DNA of 64,000 bases, taken from the NCBI GenBank assembly GCA_020726505.1, contig JAHLEZ010000005.1, forward strand, positions 744,001-808,000, in the 5' to 3' direction. Position 1 is the first letter of the stretch, and each line of letters begins with the position of its first letter. This document shows, one piece after another, positions 49,589 through 61,148 of this stretch. The notes beneath the pieces were generated by a model. That model had not been told where the DNA came from and searched no databases. It saw nothing but the letters and a program-made list of their open reading frames with translations. The DNA comes from Leptodontidium sp. MPI-SDFR-AT-0119. Lineage: Eukaryota; Ascomycota; Leotiomycetes; Helotiales; Leptodontidiaceae. The position numbers were made by a program, and so were the translations under genes.

Positions 49589-51365
49589 TTAGTACTCGGC
49601 TTCAGCTCCATCATCACCCTCAAGGGAATCAGTCGCAACCTCCTCGTAATCACGCTCAAGAGCAGCAAGATCCTCACGGGCCTCGGAGAATTCACCCTCC
49701 TCCATACCTTCACCAACATACCAGTGGACGAATGCACGCTTGGAGTACATGAGATCGAACTTGTGGGAGAGAGCGGACCAGGCCTCGGCAATGGCGGTTG
49801 TGTTGGAAAGCATGCAGCTGTTAAATACGTTAGCAAAAGAGCTTATACACAAAGTCCATCGATACTTACACAGCACGGTTAACCTTGGCCAAATCGCCGT
49901 TGGGGACCATTTGGGGTGGTTGGTAGCAGATACCGATCTTGAAACCAGTTGGGCACCAGTCAACGAATTGGATGGTGCGCTTGGTCTTGAGTGTGGCGAC
50001 AGCTCCGTGGACATCCTTGGTAACGACATCACCGCGGTACAACAGGCAGGTAGCCATGTACTTTCCGTTGCGGGGGTCGCACTTCACCATCTGGTTATTG
50101 GGCTCGAAGCAGGACATGGAGATCTCTTGAACGGAGTTGGCCTCATGGGAAGCCTTGGCAGCAGATACAACTGGTGCGTAGGCAACGAGAGGGAAATGGA
50201 TACGTGGGTATGGAACCAAGTTGGTCTGGAACTCGTTAAGATCGACGTTGAGGGATCCATCGAAACGGAGGGAGGCGGTGATGGAGGAGACAACTGTCCA
50301 GGCTGTTAGCATTTATTGTCAGATGTAATCTGATATACCAGGCATACCTTGAGCAATGAGGCGGTTCAAGTTCTCGTAGTTGGGGCGCTCAAGACCAAGG
50401 TTTCTTCGGCAGATGTCGTAGATTGCCTCGTTGTCGACCATGAAGGAACAGTCGGAGTGCTCAAGGGTGGTGTGGGTGGTAAGAATGGAGTTGTATGGCT
50501 CGACAACGGAAGTGGCGGTCTGAGGAGCTGGATAGACACAGAACTCCAACTTAACCTTCTTGCCAAAGTCGACGGACAGACGCTCCATGAGGAGGGCACC
50601 GAAACCAGATCCAGTTCCACCACCGAAGGAGTGGAAGACGAGGAAACCCTGGAGACCAGAGCAGTTATCGGCAACATGGCGAACCTTGTCCAAAACCTGA
50701 TCAATCAACTCCTTTCCGACAGTGTAGTGACCACGGGCATAGTTATTCGAGGCATCCTCCTTTCCAGTGATCATCTGCTCGGGGTGGAACAAGCTGCGGT
50801 ATGTACCGGTTCGGACCTCGTCGACGACATTGGGCTCGAGATCGCAGTAGATGGTTCTTGGGACGTATTTGCCTTGACCTGCGGGTTGGAAACGCGTTAG
50901 ACATGGCCATTCAGGAGGTGTTTTTGTTGTGTTTACCAGTCTCGGAGAAGAAGGTGCTGAAACCCTGATCAGGCTCAGCGGCCTTGCGCTCTTCGGTCAA
51001 GTATCCATCGGGCTGTAGTAGTACGCGTTAGATAGAGCTCAAAGTATGCAGAGGGTATCTGCAGGAGAATAGTGGTTGAGGATGTGCTTACCTGAATACC
51101 GTGCTCAAGGCAGTAGAGCTATCGTGAAAAAATCGCGCGTTAGCCACGACGGATAGGGGTGATAGGGGAATGAAGCAGCAGAGCTGCCATCCAACATGGT
51201 GAACTTACCTCCCAGCAAGAGTTTGCGATTTGGCAACCGGCTTGACCGACTATAGGGAGCAGACGTGTCAGCACAAAGGAGGTCAAGACGTTGGGAACGC
51301 GGATAGGGAGCGGTGTGCGGCGCGTCGAGGGGCTTCTTACCGTTGATGCTAATAACTTCTCTCAT
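49589..51365 (-). CDS. alpha-tubulin
   Basis: Microtubule subunit. Seven exons join to 450 aa: 51341-51365, 51209-51249, 51092-51118 (27-nt microexon, LYCLEHGIQ), 50937-51012, 50348-50878, 50293 down to 49870, and 49817 down to 49589. The N-terminus [20 protein letters not shown] is alpha-type rather than beta (MREIVHLQ). The tubulin signature GGGTGSG is present in [16 protein letters not shown]. The alpha-specific C-terminus ends [10 protein letters not shown] with the terminal Tyr. All introns are GT-AG and crowd the 5' third, as in other ascomycete tubulin genes. The start lies 575 bp from the divergent PGA1-like gene. Confidence 0.97.
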
Positions 51366-51940
51366 GATTGCGGTGGTGATCGGATTGAGTTGGATGTTCA
51401 GGTGAAGATGTAGAAGAGATCACAGCAAATTTGCTGGGGAGGTCTTCGAAGTGGTCTGTGAAGATGGATAGTGGGGAAGGAAGGAGGACAGTCGGGCAAG
51501 GGGTTATTGATTTGAGGTTTCGCTAAGATGGTGGGCCGTTCTTGCGCTCGGAGCATAAACAAAAGCTACGCCAACCAGAAGAGGCGTCGCGACCTGAGCT
51601 AGGCTGCATTGGGAGTGTTGGTCCAAGCTCCTTCCCCGCCAGGAACTGGGTGAGGTGAGGAAGCAAGAAGTCGGGAGCTTGCACTGGCACTGTTCCATCT
51701 CAATTCAACATCAGACGATGAACAGGATACTTATACTTGCTCACAAGAAAGACATACAAACTCCTGCAGATACAGTCAATCAATCAATCAACTACAACAA
51801 CTGCCTTTTAACCGTATCATTTGGATTGGTACGAACTTTGGGGCATGACCCATCTGCATATCTTTCAATCGAAGCTTACCATCAAACAAAGTAGACTTGA
51901 AATCATACAGCAAGTCCTAATACACCTGGATCAACACACA
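51366..51940. other. divergent promoter region, alpha-tubulin / PGA1-like
   Basis: 575 bp between two divergent starts. It must contain both promoters. A CAATCAATCAATCAAC tract lies near 51777. No individual factor site can be assigned with confidence. Confidence 0.45.
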
Positions 51941-52697
51941 ATGCTCCTCTTCAGTTCATTGCTTCTACTGCAGGCTTGCCATGTCTTTGCAAATACCGAG
52001 AAAGTCATATTCCTTGGCCCCAGCAATCTCCAGGTTCCAGCTGCTCACCCAACCCTGGATGACCTACATCTCGAATCCATCTCTCCAAAACACTGGTCCC
52101 TAAGGACGCATGTTGAAGCCGAGTTCCCAAGTAACGCATCTGAGTATGGACAAACATCCTGGTATTTACTGGAAAGACTGCAGGAAGGACAGAGATACGA
52201 AGTTAGGATATGCTGGGCAGCAACTGTAAGCTCTCTTTGCTCATTATCTGGCAAAGACTCACACTATTTAGCAACCAACATCGTTCCGTCTTGACACCTT
52301 TGATCTACCTACGGTCTTCGAATCTCCCGAGCTAATAACATCGCTTGCACAATATTCAGAAACTCGACAAGAAGTCATGGCAGACTTCCCACCCACAGAG
52401 TCGCAGGGGGAGAAGGATACAACCACCCACGATGAGCTGTCTTCGACGCTATTCCTTAGAGTTTTCGCTGCGGCAGATTACTACACAACCAACAAGACAT
52501 TGATGGAGCAAGTTCCCCCGGTTTATGTCGACATCATTCTCGACCCTTTCATATTCAACATCTTTCCACGATCGCTTGTTCCAACAGCTGCATACATTAT
52601 CCTCATTGCAATTGGGAGCTGGTATTTGGCGAAGCATATCAGTGGATGGCTCAACAACCTATCGACCAACGAAAGCTCTCACAAGAAGAAGCTGTAA
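51941..52697 (+). CDS. PGA1-like GPI-mannosyltransferase II co-activator
   Basis: Probable ER membrane partner of the second GPI mannosyltransferase (Gpi18-Pga1 in yeast), needed for GPI-anchor assembly. Two exons, 51941-52225 and 52272-52697 (46-nt intron), give 236 aa. It opens with a signal peptide (MLLFSSLLLLQACHVFA), followed by NTEKVIFLGPSNLQVPAAHP and a luminal YEVRICWAATQPTSFRLDTF block formed across the splice site. It ends with one membrane segment (SLVPTAAYIILIAIGSWYLA) and a short basic Lys-rich tail resembling an ER-retention signal (HKKKL). The architecture and the RYEVR.CW / DPF.FN.FPRSLVPT blocks match my memory of filamentous-fungal PGA1-family proteins; identity rests on that. 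Confidence 0.75.
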
Positions 52698-52757
52698 TTC
52701 ACCAGGGCCCCTAGATTGAAGATATGAAGGTCTACAGTACAACCGCACCGCACCTGC

Positions 52758-53649
52758 TCAAGGTACACCCTTCCCTTCTCTCGTAGCTTTAGCCAGCTCA
52801 CTCTGTGCAGTATCATCCGCATATCGCTGGTAGATTGGCAGATAATGCTCTCTGTCACTTGTCGTACTGACTACACTGTCCCTCTTCTCCACGACACTCA
52901 ACCATTTTCCCCATCTGTTCCAAATCTTACCTTGTGGAATGTTCAAGCCTCCTTTGAAGTGATCAAATACCCACAGCCTAACAGCCCACGGCGCTAGAAT
53001 CAAGTCAATCATGCTGACTTCCTTGCCGAGGAAATACGGGCCGACAGGATCCATAGCTTCAGTAAACTGCTTGAGTTTGTCGAGGAAGTCGGCACGTACA
53101 TCATCAATGGTGGAACTTGATGAGGGCTGGTGTTGCAAAAAGCGGTGGAAAGCTGGGATGATGCGTGAAGTTACAAAATCTGTCCAGATACGGGTGCGTG
53201 CTCTCGTGTAAGGATCAGATGGCATGAGATGAGGTGTTGCGGATGGGTAGGCCTCTTCAATAAACTCGCAAATGACCGTACTTTCATATAGCGGCTTCTG
53301 GTCATATTCGAGAGTTGGGACAAGACCTCGAGGGTTGAGCGTGAGGAGAGATTCTGTTTTGTGGTATGGATTCACCTAGTACAATCAGATGCATGTCCAG
53401 GCAGAGAGATGAGAAAACAGACTTCAATGTATTGAAATGGGATATTTTTCTCCAAGAGGACCAGTAGGGCCCTTTGCACAAAAGGACAGAACTGGACGTA
53501 TCAGTTACTGTTCTCAGATGAACCATGTGGTTTATTACCCATCCAGAATACAATTTCAAAGATTCTTCTCTCGCGTGCTCCTTGACCATCTCAGCCGCAG
53601 CTCCTGTGGCATGTGGGAATAGCTTCGAATCAGGGTGATCGTTAGACAT
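52758..53649 (-). CDS. omega-like glutathione S-transferase
   Basis: Thiol transferase/dehydroascorbate-reductase-type GST. Exons 53539-53649, 53423-53491 and 52758-53375 join in phase to 265 aa. The thioredoxin-like domain has the catalytic Cys of the omega class at residue 39 (YSGWFCPFVQRALLVL) and the conserved glutathione-binding block NPRGLVPTLEYD...YESTVICEFIEE. An alpha-helical C-terminal domain follows (GPYFLGKEVSMIDLILAPWA). The second intron has the weak donor GTCTGT, but phase and family continuity (FQYIE then VNPYHK) support it. The gene converges on the PGA1-like gene with only 60 bp between stop codons. Confidence 0.9.
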
Positions 53650-54371
53650 AGTTGCAGTTCGTATTTATTTCGTGATACTGTATAAATGGGAATTGTATCT
53701 CTTAGAAAGAACTACTTCCCCGGGAATTGATTATCACTCAATGGAGGGGTTGGATCGGAGAGTATGACATCACACCGATCATAGCTCAAGGTACATTCAT
53801 TTTCTATTATCTCTGACAGCACTCAATAACGGCAATGAATGATGTTCTCTTACATCATACGTCCTAATAAACTTTCAAGAGATAGTCTTGTAGGCAAAAA
53901 TTCTCTGTGAAGAGAAGTGATAGGGAGGGATTATAGAAGTATCGTTCTATTAATAGCCAGATTTAGTACCTAGGTAGAGCAGCAACTAAAGACAGCATCT
54001 ACTTGCCCATCAACACAACTCACCGACAAAGAAAGAAAGCAACATAAACCTCACAAAAAACGTAACCTCGAATTTAATTTCCGCGTTGTGAGATTTACCA
54101 GCAGGCAGGAGTTCAGCTGGACACAAGAGGCGTTACAAGTGGCGTCCGAATTGATTTGCTGTGATTTCATTGCGTAGCGGGGGCTGTGCTGAATTCATTC
54201 CTGGGTTTCGCAACCACCTCGAAGCTTCTCAACCCTACTTCAAAGTGCAACAACACCACAAAAACCCTTTGTTCTCCCACCACTTCTCCCACCTCTTCTT
54301 ACTCCTCTTTCTATCTTTTCACATCTTCAGTAAAATCAAGTACTCCGGAATCCTGCGATAGACCATCGAAT
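53650..54371. other. divergent intergenic region, GST / WW-domain gene
   Basis: About 0.72 kb between divergent starts. The part near 53.8-54.1 kb is AT-rich; the last ~150 bases are pyrimidine-rich and likely the WW-gene leader. Nothing else seen. Confidence 0.45.
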
Positions 54372-55897
54372 ATGACAGGCCCAGCAACGTACGCACCCCG
54401 CCAAAGCAAAACAACCTTTGCGCCCCTCGCGCTGAGACATGAAGCTGACAGTCTGTAGTCCCGGCCAGGAAGGCCCTTCGTATGCCCCTCCGTCTCTTCC
54501 TGAGGGGTGGATTCCGCAATGGGATGCCAACTCGAAGAAGTACTACTTCGTCCAAATTTCCACCGGCACTTCTCAGTATGTCGAATTTCCGTTCAGCTGC
54601 CCTTATATCCCCAGAGAGCAGTTCTTCCAAAGCCCGGCCGTTGGAGTAAACAGAATCTCGAGGGATTACCTCAACTATGAATATACAATGCCGGGAAACC
54701 ATGCTAATTTCTTTTCACAGATGGGAAACTCCTACTCACGCTGCCCCAACCGGTCCTACACCTCAAGCCACCCCACAAGGAATGGACCACCCATACGGCC
54801 AGCCAGGCCAGCAGCAGGGTCTAGATATCGTCACGAATGCAGACGGGAGTCAGTCTATTAGACACCGTGATGGGACGCTTGAGCCATACTCCAGCGACAG
54901 AAGTTTGACTGGAAATATTGGGAACTTCGCTATGAACCAGCTCATGGGCGGCAAGAAGAAGCAGAGTGGAGGTAGCAGCGGTCTGGTTGGAATGGCAAGT
55001 TCTTTCCTCGGAGGAGGTTCCAGCCATAGTGGGGGACAGAGCAGCTCGAGCAGTGGTGGTGCTGGCGGTATTGTTGGTGCTCTTGCTGGAAGCTTGCTTG
55101 GTGGAGGCAAGAAGACAGATAGCAGTAGCCAGAATGCCAATTACTCTGGCTCCAGCTCGAGTGGTCAGCATGGTCAGGGCGGTGGCTTGATGGGTCAAAT
55201 AGGAGGCATGTTCGGTGGAGGTGGACATCAGTCCTCGGTATGCAGCCATCTTCATCCTATTTAAACCCAATCACTAACTGATTTTCAGCAGGGAAACAAC
55301 TATGGCTATAGCAGCAACAGTTCATCTCAAGGAGGATACAGCGGTCAAGCGCCACCAACAGCCTACCAACCTGGTGGTGTTTCAGGTGCTACACCCAGCT
55401 ATGGCCAACCCCAACACCAGCAGCAGCAAAGCCATGATCCCTACGGCCAAAGTCAGCCTCAGCCTCAGCACCAATCCCAACCTCCTCAATCCTACAACTC
55501 CCCACAGCCATCTTACGGTGGTCAAGCACCACCCCCAGCTCACCAGCAATACGGATCTCCTAACCCTCAACACGCCCAGCAACCACACTACGGCGGTCTC
55601 CAACACCAAAACTCCTACGGTCAAGGCCACCCACCCCCACCACAACAACAGCAGCAATACCCACCCGCTCCTCCAGGAGCCTACCCAGGACCCCCATCAT
55701 ACGGTGGACCGCCACCACAGCAACAACACACCGGCAACCTTCCCCAACCAGAAGGCCACCACTTCGGGGGCTCCCATTCTGGTGGATTGTACGGTAACTC
55801 AGGCGGTAGTGCTCCTCCCCCACCAATGGGATCGCATCCTAATCAACCACAAGGCGGCTATGGTAGCGGTGGATATAACGCTAATCCACGATACTAA
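54372..55897 (+). CDS. WW-domain protein with Gly/Gln/Tyr/Pro-rich prion-like tail
   Basis: Exons 54372-54388 (17 nt), 54459-54575, 54721-55237 and 55289-55897 join to 419 aa. The first tiny exon (MTGPAT) is needed because no other ATG precedes the WW domain in frame. The WW domain spans residues ~14-47: LPEGWIPQWDANSKKYYFVQ then TSQWETP, the second Trp formed across the second splice. After a short RDGTLEPY segment come Gly/Ser-rich hydrophobic blocks (GLVGMASSFLGGG, IVGALAGSLLGGGKK, GLMGQIGGMFGGGG). From ~220 on there is a long Gln/Pro/Tyr/Gly/His-rich tail. WW domains bind proline-rich peptides; partner and pathway unknown. The last acceptor is a tandem CAGCAG, so one Gln may be optional. 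Confidence 0.88.
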
Positions 55898-56418
55898 TGC
55901 ATTTAATAAATGATATTTCCTAATCTGGAGGTTTGAGGGGGTAGGAAATTTGTTGGATGGTTGGATGGATGGTTTGCTTTTATCTGGATGATGGATGGAA
56001 CTTGCGAGGAATTTGATATGACATCGGATTGCATGGGATTTTTCGCTCGCTTAGATCAAGATCAATATCGATATCCAGAATGTGCTTGCTTCATTTACCC
56101 AGGCAAGCTTTTTGTAGTCTTGTTGAGAAGCAGATCTCGAATATAATGCATGGGAATTTCAACATCTTCTGATGAGTCGCATCATGGTCAGGAAGAAAGA
56201 AGGTTGATCAGATATATTGTGAGTATGAATTACAAGGACATGGCATGAAGTATATAACCGCAAAGAATTTGCAAGTCAAAAATGTCTATGCGTGATACAA
56301 TGAGCTGTTCATGAAATCGTCACTTCCACTACTTCCACTTATACACCACAGCCAGCTACGATTGCCATCTGTACTCACCAATTTACTAATCTAAACGGAA
56401 TACATCTGAACTACTACC
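55898..56418. other. convergent intergenic region, WW gene / PEBP gene
   Basis: About 0.52 kb between converging 3' ends; nothing recognisable beyond presumed untranslated regions. Confidence 0.45.
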
Positions 56419-57461
56419 TCACTGCTCCTCATCCTCCTCAACAAACCAATTCGCACCCACAACACGCAGTCCTTCCTGTCCAGCCCAATCCCTAACACCG
56501 TGCCTCACTTTCCCCGTTCCCCAATGCCGCCGTTCTTCTGGTGCTGTTAGGTTCGTGGTGTCGCCTTCTAGGACGACGAAGACGTAGCGGTGGTAGCCTG
56601 TTTTTGGGGGTGGGCCGGGTGGTTTATCTGTGGGGGATTGTTAGAGAGGATGGGGAAAGAGGGGTTATGGAGGGAGGGGAGGAGGGGGGGAGGGGGGGAA
56701 AGGGAACGCACATTCAACGAGATCTGAATTTGAAAGTTCGGAGGCAGGGATGGAGAATTCGAGGGGTGCTTGAGATGAGAGGTGGAAGTTGGTTGCGATG
56801 ATGTAGATCCACTGGTTTGAGTTAGTACGGGAAATCTAAAATCAACGATAGAAATGTCGAAACAGTACACGATGAGAACAAATTCTCATATGTTGAAATA
56901 CAGTTGGTCCCTCAACTGAAGTGAAAATGCTACGGAGACAGCAACCGAGTCTCAAGCCTCCAAAACATTGACTAAGCTCCACAAGTCAAAAGTCAATTAT
57001 CAGACTTACATGGCAAAACTCAGACCACTTCGGATCATCCCTACTCTTCGCATCCGGATCCGTTAGAGCAACCGCAAGTCCAGACGTAGAGTTGCTGTCA
57101 GGACAATACACAGACAAGCCAGGGCGTTGCTTAGTTTCTTTCGGCTTGAACGTATTGCCTAGATCCACGGCACCTTTATGTGTCTTGCCGGAATCCTTGC
57201 TGTAGAATGCTGTGATGAAGCATTTGGGCTTGAAATCGTCCAGGACTTCGGTGATTATGGAAGCTTTTGTTAAACTGTGATAAGTTGAGATGAGGTAAGA
57301 GATACTTTGGTATGGCAATGGCTGGCTTACGCTTTCCGGACTGCATCTGCGTTTCCGTTGCCATTGTTTTCTTGGATGAGAGGCGTTTGATCTTGGGTCG
57401 GGAGGCTAGCGAAAGCATTTGAAGCTGCCGCTGTGAGGATGAGGGCAATGCTGAACCACAT
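56419..57461 (-). CDS. secreted phosphatidylethanolamine-binding protein (PEBP) family
   Basis: Exons 57331-57461, 57010-57274, 56712-56811 and 56419-56627 join to 234 aa. Family motifs are DPDAKSRDDPKWSEFCHWIY (residues ~119-138, completed by splicing) and GPPPKTGYHRYVFVVLEG. These line the PEBP ligand pocket. PEBPs include yeast carboxypeptidase Y inhibitor, Raf-kinase inhibitor and plant FT. Unlike cytosolic members, this one starts with an evident signal peptide (MWFSIALILTAAASNAFA), so it should enter the secretory pathway, going to the vacuole or outside. The C-terminus is acidic (VEEDEEQ). Ligand and role are unknown. Confidence 0.88.
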
Positions 57462-58571
57462 TTGATAGTAGTAAACACCACCACTAGTTGATATCTTAGA
57501 AAAGTGCCTTTGGCTTCAACGAAGGGCCTTGTACTTTCACCCCGCATGGTTGTGCTTACAACCAATCATTTGCTCTGATGTCACCATTTTTGGCCTGCAA
57601 TATGAGGCAGTAACTTGAGACGGAGAAAGAGGAACCCACTTCAACAACATCTCGTTCATGAGTCTTTGTAGACCAGTAGTTGTCCTGTCTCATGAATGTA
57701 GAGAGAGGATACATGCTTAAACTGAAGAGAGTGATGAACAGATGAAAACACCAATTGTTAAGTAACTAGACCAGCAGAATTCTAAAACCCCTGAGAATTG
57801 TCAATCCACAAGTCAGAAAGTAGCGGACGCATCCCTTCTTAAAAGAAAGCCTTCCTAGAGGTTGGGAAATCCCAATATCAAGGGTAATGACTAAAGTTTG
57901 GAGAACATCTGGTGGCTTCAAAAAAGATGCCTCCTAGAAGAGAAGTACGAATTACAGAAGAGAGATAGGAAGAAAAGGAGAACACAAAGGAAATGCAGGC
58001 GACAAATGTACATCTGTGACAATTTGAAAGGTGCTGGAAAGGAAAGGGGCTCGCATGATCTATATTTACTTGTGAATGCAAGGAATCCCTCGTCCTCATG
58101 CTGTCATCTTTAAAAGGTCAAATATTGTCTTTTCACTTGCTCTTCGAGAGACATGAGACAGCCATTCATATCCACCATGTTTAGAGTCATAAGCAACATA
58201 AGACTTGAATCATAGAGTCAGTGAACGATTCTTGAATAGAAACGTTTGCAGAAGTGTTGAGGTTGTCACCAGCTCCAGCTCCAAGTCCAGTCGTGTGACA
58301 GGGATCATGAGGCGGGTCTTGGCGCAGTCCGCCCCGACGCATAACCTTGGAATTTTAGATGTAAATACGCCCTCGAAGTGATCAACAATACCCACGACAA
58401 TCAGTATTCGCGGGCCCAACGATCCAGATACCCCCTTTACAGACCCTCGCTAGCACCTATCGTGCGCAGAGTTTCATACAAGAGCCAGAGGGCGACTGGG
58501 CTCCGACGCGACGCATCAAAGCTGCTTAAGCTCTCCCTCTTACTTCCGATCATCCTTTTCAATTCAACAAG
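57462..58571. other. divergent intergenic region, PEBP / VPS1
   Basis: About 1.1 kb containing both promoters. It has purine-rich stretches and a GGCGG...CCGCC inverted repeat near 58312-58333 in the presumed VPS1 leader side. No gene recognised. Confidence 0.45.
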
Positions 58572-61148
58572 ATGGCATCTCTGGGCGAGGATTTGCTGGG
58601 GATAGTCAATAAGCTGCAGGACCTTGTTTTCAACACCATCGGCAATGACAGCTTGGATCTTCCACAAATTGTATTAACGCCCCTCGTAGATTTGCCTCAA
58701 TTCTAGCTAACGCCCCCTCTAGGTCGTCGTTGGCTCGCAATCATCTGGAAAGTCCTCAGTCCTCGAGAACATAGTCGGCAGAGATTTCCTACCCAGGGGC
58801 AGCGGTATTGTCACTCGAAGACCGCTCATTCTCCAGCTCATCAACATCCCCAGCGATGACGACAGCCCCGAAGAACACACGGCTGCAGCTGTAGCAGCAA
58901 CACAACCAGAATGGGCAGAATTCCATCACATACCCAATCGGAGGTTCACAGAATTCCAGGATGTGAAGCGGGAAATCGAGAACGAGACAGCAAGAATTGC
59001 TGGAAGTAACAAGGGCATCAACCGGTCGCCAATAAACCTCAAAATCTACTCGCCTCATGTCCTCAGTTTGACGTTGGTGGATCTGCCAGGTCTGACGAAG
59101 GTATGGTTGATTTTATCGGGGAATATGCAGAGAGGTACTAATGGAATATGCAGGTTCCCATAGGAGATCAGCCTACCGATATCGAAAAGCAGACTCGAAA
59201 CCTCATCTCCGAATATATCGCCAAACCCAACAGTATCATCTTAGCTGTATCCCCTGCGAACGTGGATATTGTGAATTCGGAGGCTTTGAAGCTCGCACGC
59301 CATGTAGATCCCCTAGGACGGAGGACAATCGGTGTTCTTACAAAGGTTGACCTTATGGACCACGGAACAAATGCCCTTGACATTCTTTCAGGGCGGGTGT
59401 ACCCTTTGAAGCTTGGATTCATCGGTGTTGTGAATCGATCGCAGCAGGACATCCAGGGAAATAAGTCTCTTGCAGAGGCATTAAAATCAGAATCGGACTT
59501 CTTCAAGCACCACCCAGCATACCGGAACATGGCTACCAGATGCGGCACGCAATTTCTGGCAAAGAGTTTGAATACTACCTTAATGGCACACATTCGAGAA
59601 CGACTACCAGATATCAAGGCTCGCCTAAACACGTTGATGGGACAAACACAACAAGAGCTTGCGAGCTATGGTGACATGCACTTCAGTGGCAAAGAACACA
59701 GAGGGTCCTTGGTACTGCAACTTATGACTCGATTCGCTTCTTCCTTCATATCTTCCATCGATGGTACTTCGACAGAGATATCTACCAAGGAGCTTTGCGG
59801 AGGTGCTAGGATATACTACATTTTTAACTCGGTGTTCGGCAACTCTTTGGAGACAATCGACCCCACGACCAACCTTTCCGCTCTCGACATCAGAACCGCG
59901 ATTCGTAACTCCACCGGACCCCGACCCAGTCTGTTTGTTCCCGAGCTTGCATTCGACCTCCTGGTCAAGCCACAGATCAAGCTATTGGAAATTCCTAGTC
60001 AACGGTGTGTCGAACTTGTCTATGAAGAGCTCATCAAGATTTGCCATACCTGTGGCTCGACAGAACTTACAAGATTCCCCCGACTTCAAGCTAAGCTCAT
60101 CGAAGTCGTCTCAGACCTCCTGCGTGAAAGACTTGGTCCAGCCTCCAATTACGTCGAATCTCTCATTTCCATCCAGCGAGCATACATCAACACCAATCAC
60201 CCCAATTTCCTCGGCGCAGCTGCTGCTATGAGCAATGTCGTTACCAACAAACAAGAGAAGGAAAGAAAAAGACTTATGCAAGAAGAGCGAGATAGACGAG
60301 AAAGGAGACGTCAGAAGGAACTTGGCACCAATGGTGCCGATACACCAGAAGATGATGAAGAGGCCGAGAAGATCGAGAACCTGCCTCAAAGAAAGGGTCT
60401 TCAGAAGGGCGGTAGAAGTATGTCGCCGGCAATTCGCGAGAACGGTACTAGTGGCATTGCAGCTACGATGAACGGCATGAGATCTGGATCACCGCCTAGG
60501 TTCAACGGCCAAGGTGCTGGTGGCGCTCGGGATTCATTCCTGAACTATTTCTTTGGTAAGGATGGAGCAGTACCGGGTGGAACAGGGGTCGGACAAAGTG
60601 CTTCTTCGAACCCAAATCTTGGGCGTCATGTCAGTCAAAGCACAGAACCGAGCTTCAGCCAGAGCATTCGGAGACAAGAAGAACGCCAGATCCAGAGAAC
60701 CCCGGCACAACAATCACGAGAAGATGATTATGAATTGGGCAGAGCACAGAGGGATTATGATTACAACTCACCATTTGTAGGATCCCCCACTGTTGACCTC
60801 GCTTACATGCAGAAAACTAACCGAAATTTCCAGGGCAACAATAACGAGCCAGCGCTGACAGACCGCGAGGCAATGGAGACCGAGCTCATTCGAGCATTGA
60901 TCTCGTCATACTTCAATATTGTACGAGAGTCGATAGCAGATCAGGTTCCAAAGGCGGTTATGCATCTTCTGGTAAACCACTCGAAGGATGCTGTGCAGAA
61001 TCGACTTGTCAGCGAGCTCTACAGAGAAGATATGTTCGAGGAGCTTTTGTACGAGGACGACGCGGTCAAGAAAGAACGCGAGAAATGCGAGAAGCTGCTC
61101 AAGACATACCGAGAAGCAGCTAAGATCGTGGGTGAGGTTGGGATATAG
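58572..61148 (+). CDS. vps1: dynamin-like GTPase VPS1
   Basis: Membrane-scission GTPase acting in Golgi-to-vacuole sorting, peroxisome fission and endocytosis in fungi. Exons 58572-58670, 58723-59100 and 59154-61148 give 823 aa. GTPase motifs: G1 GSQSSGKSS (37-45), G3 DLPG (153-156), G4 TKVD (222-225). Middle domain follows to about 520. Then comes a charged linker ([20 protein letters not shown]) and a Ser/Gly/Arg-rich insert. The GTPase effector domain spans roughly the last 100 residues ([20 protein letters not shown] onward). No PH or Pro-rich domain, as expected for VPS1. It is about 120 residues longer than yeast Vps1, mainly in the linker. A possible extra 57-nt in-frame intron (60777-60833) is discussed in findings. 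Confidence 0.95.

Noticed and set aside
49740..50309. Plus-strand open frame of 189 codons
   Set aside because: Antisense to conserved alpha-tubulin exons and crossing one of its introns.
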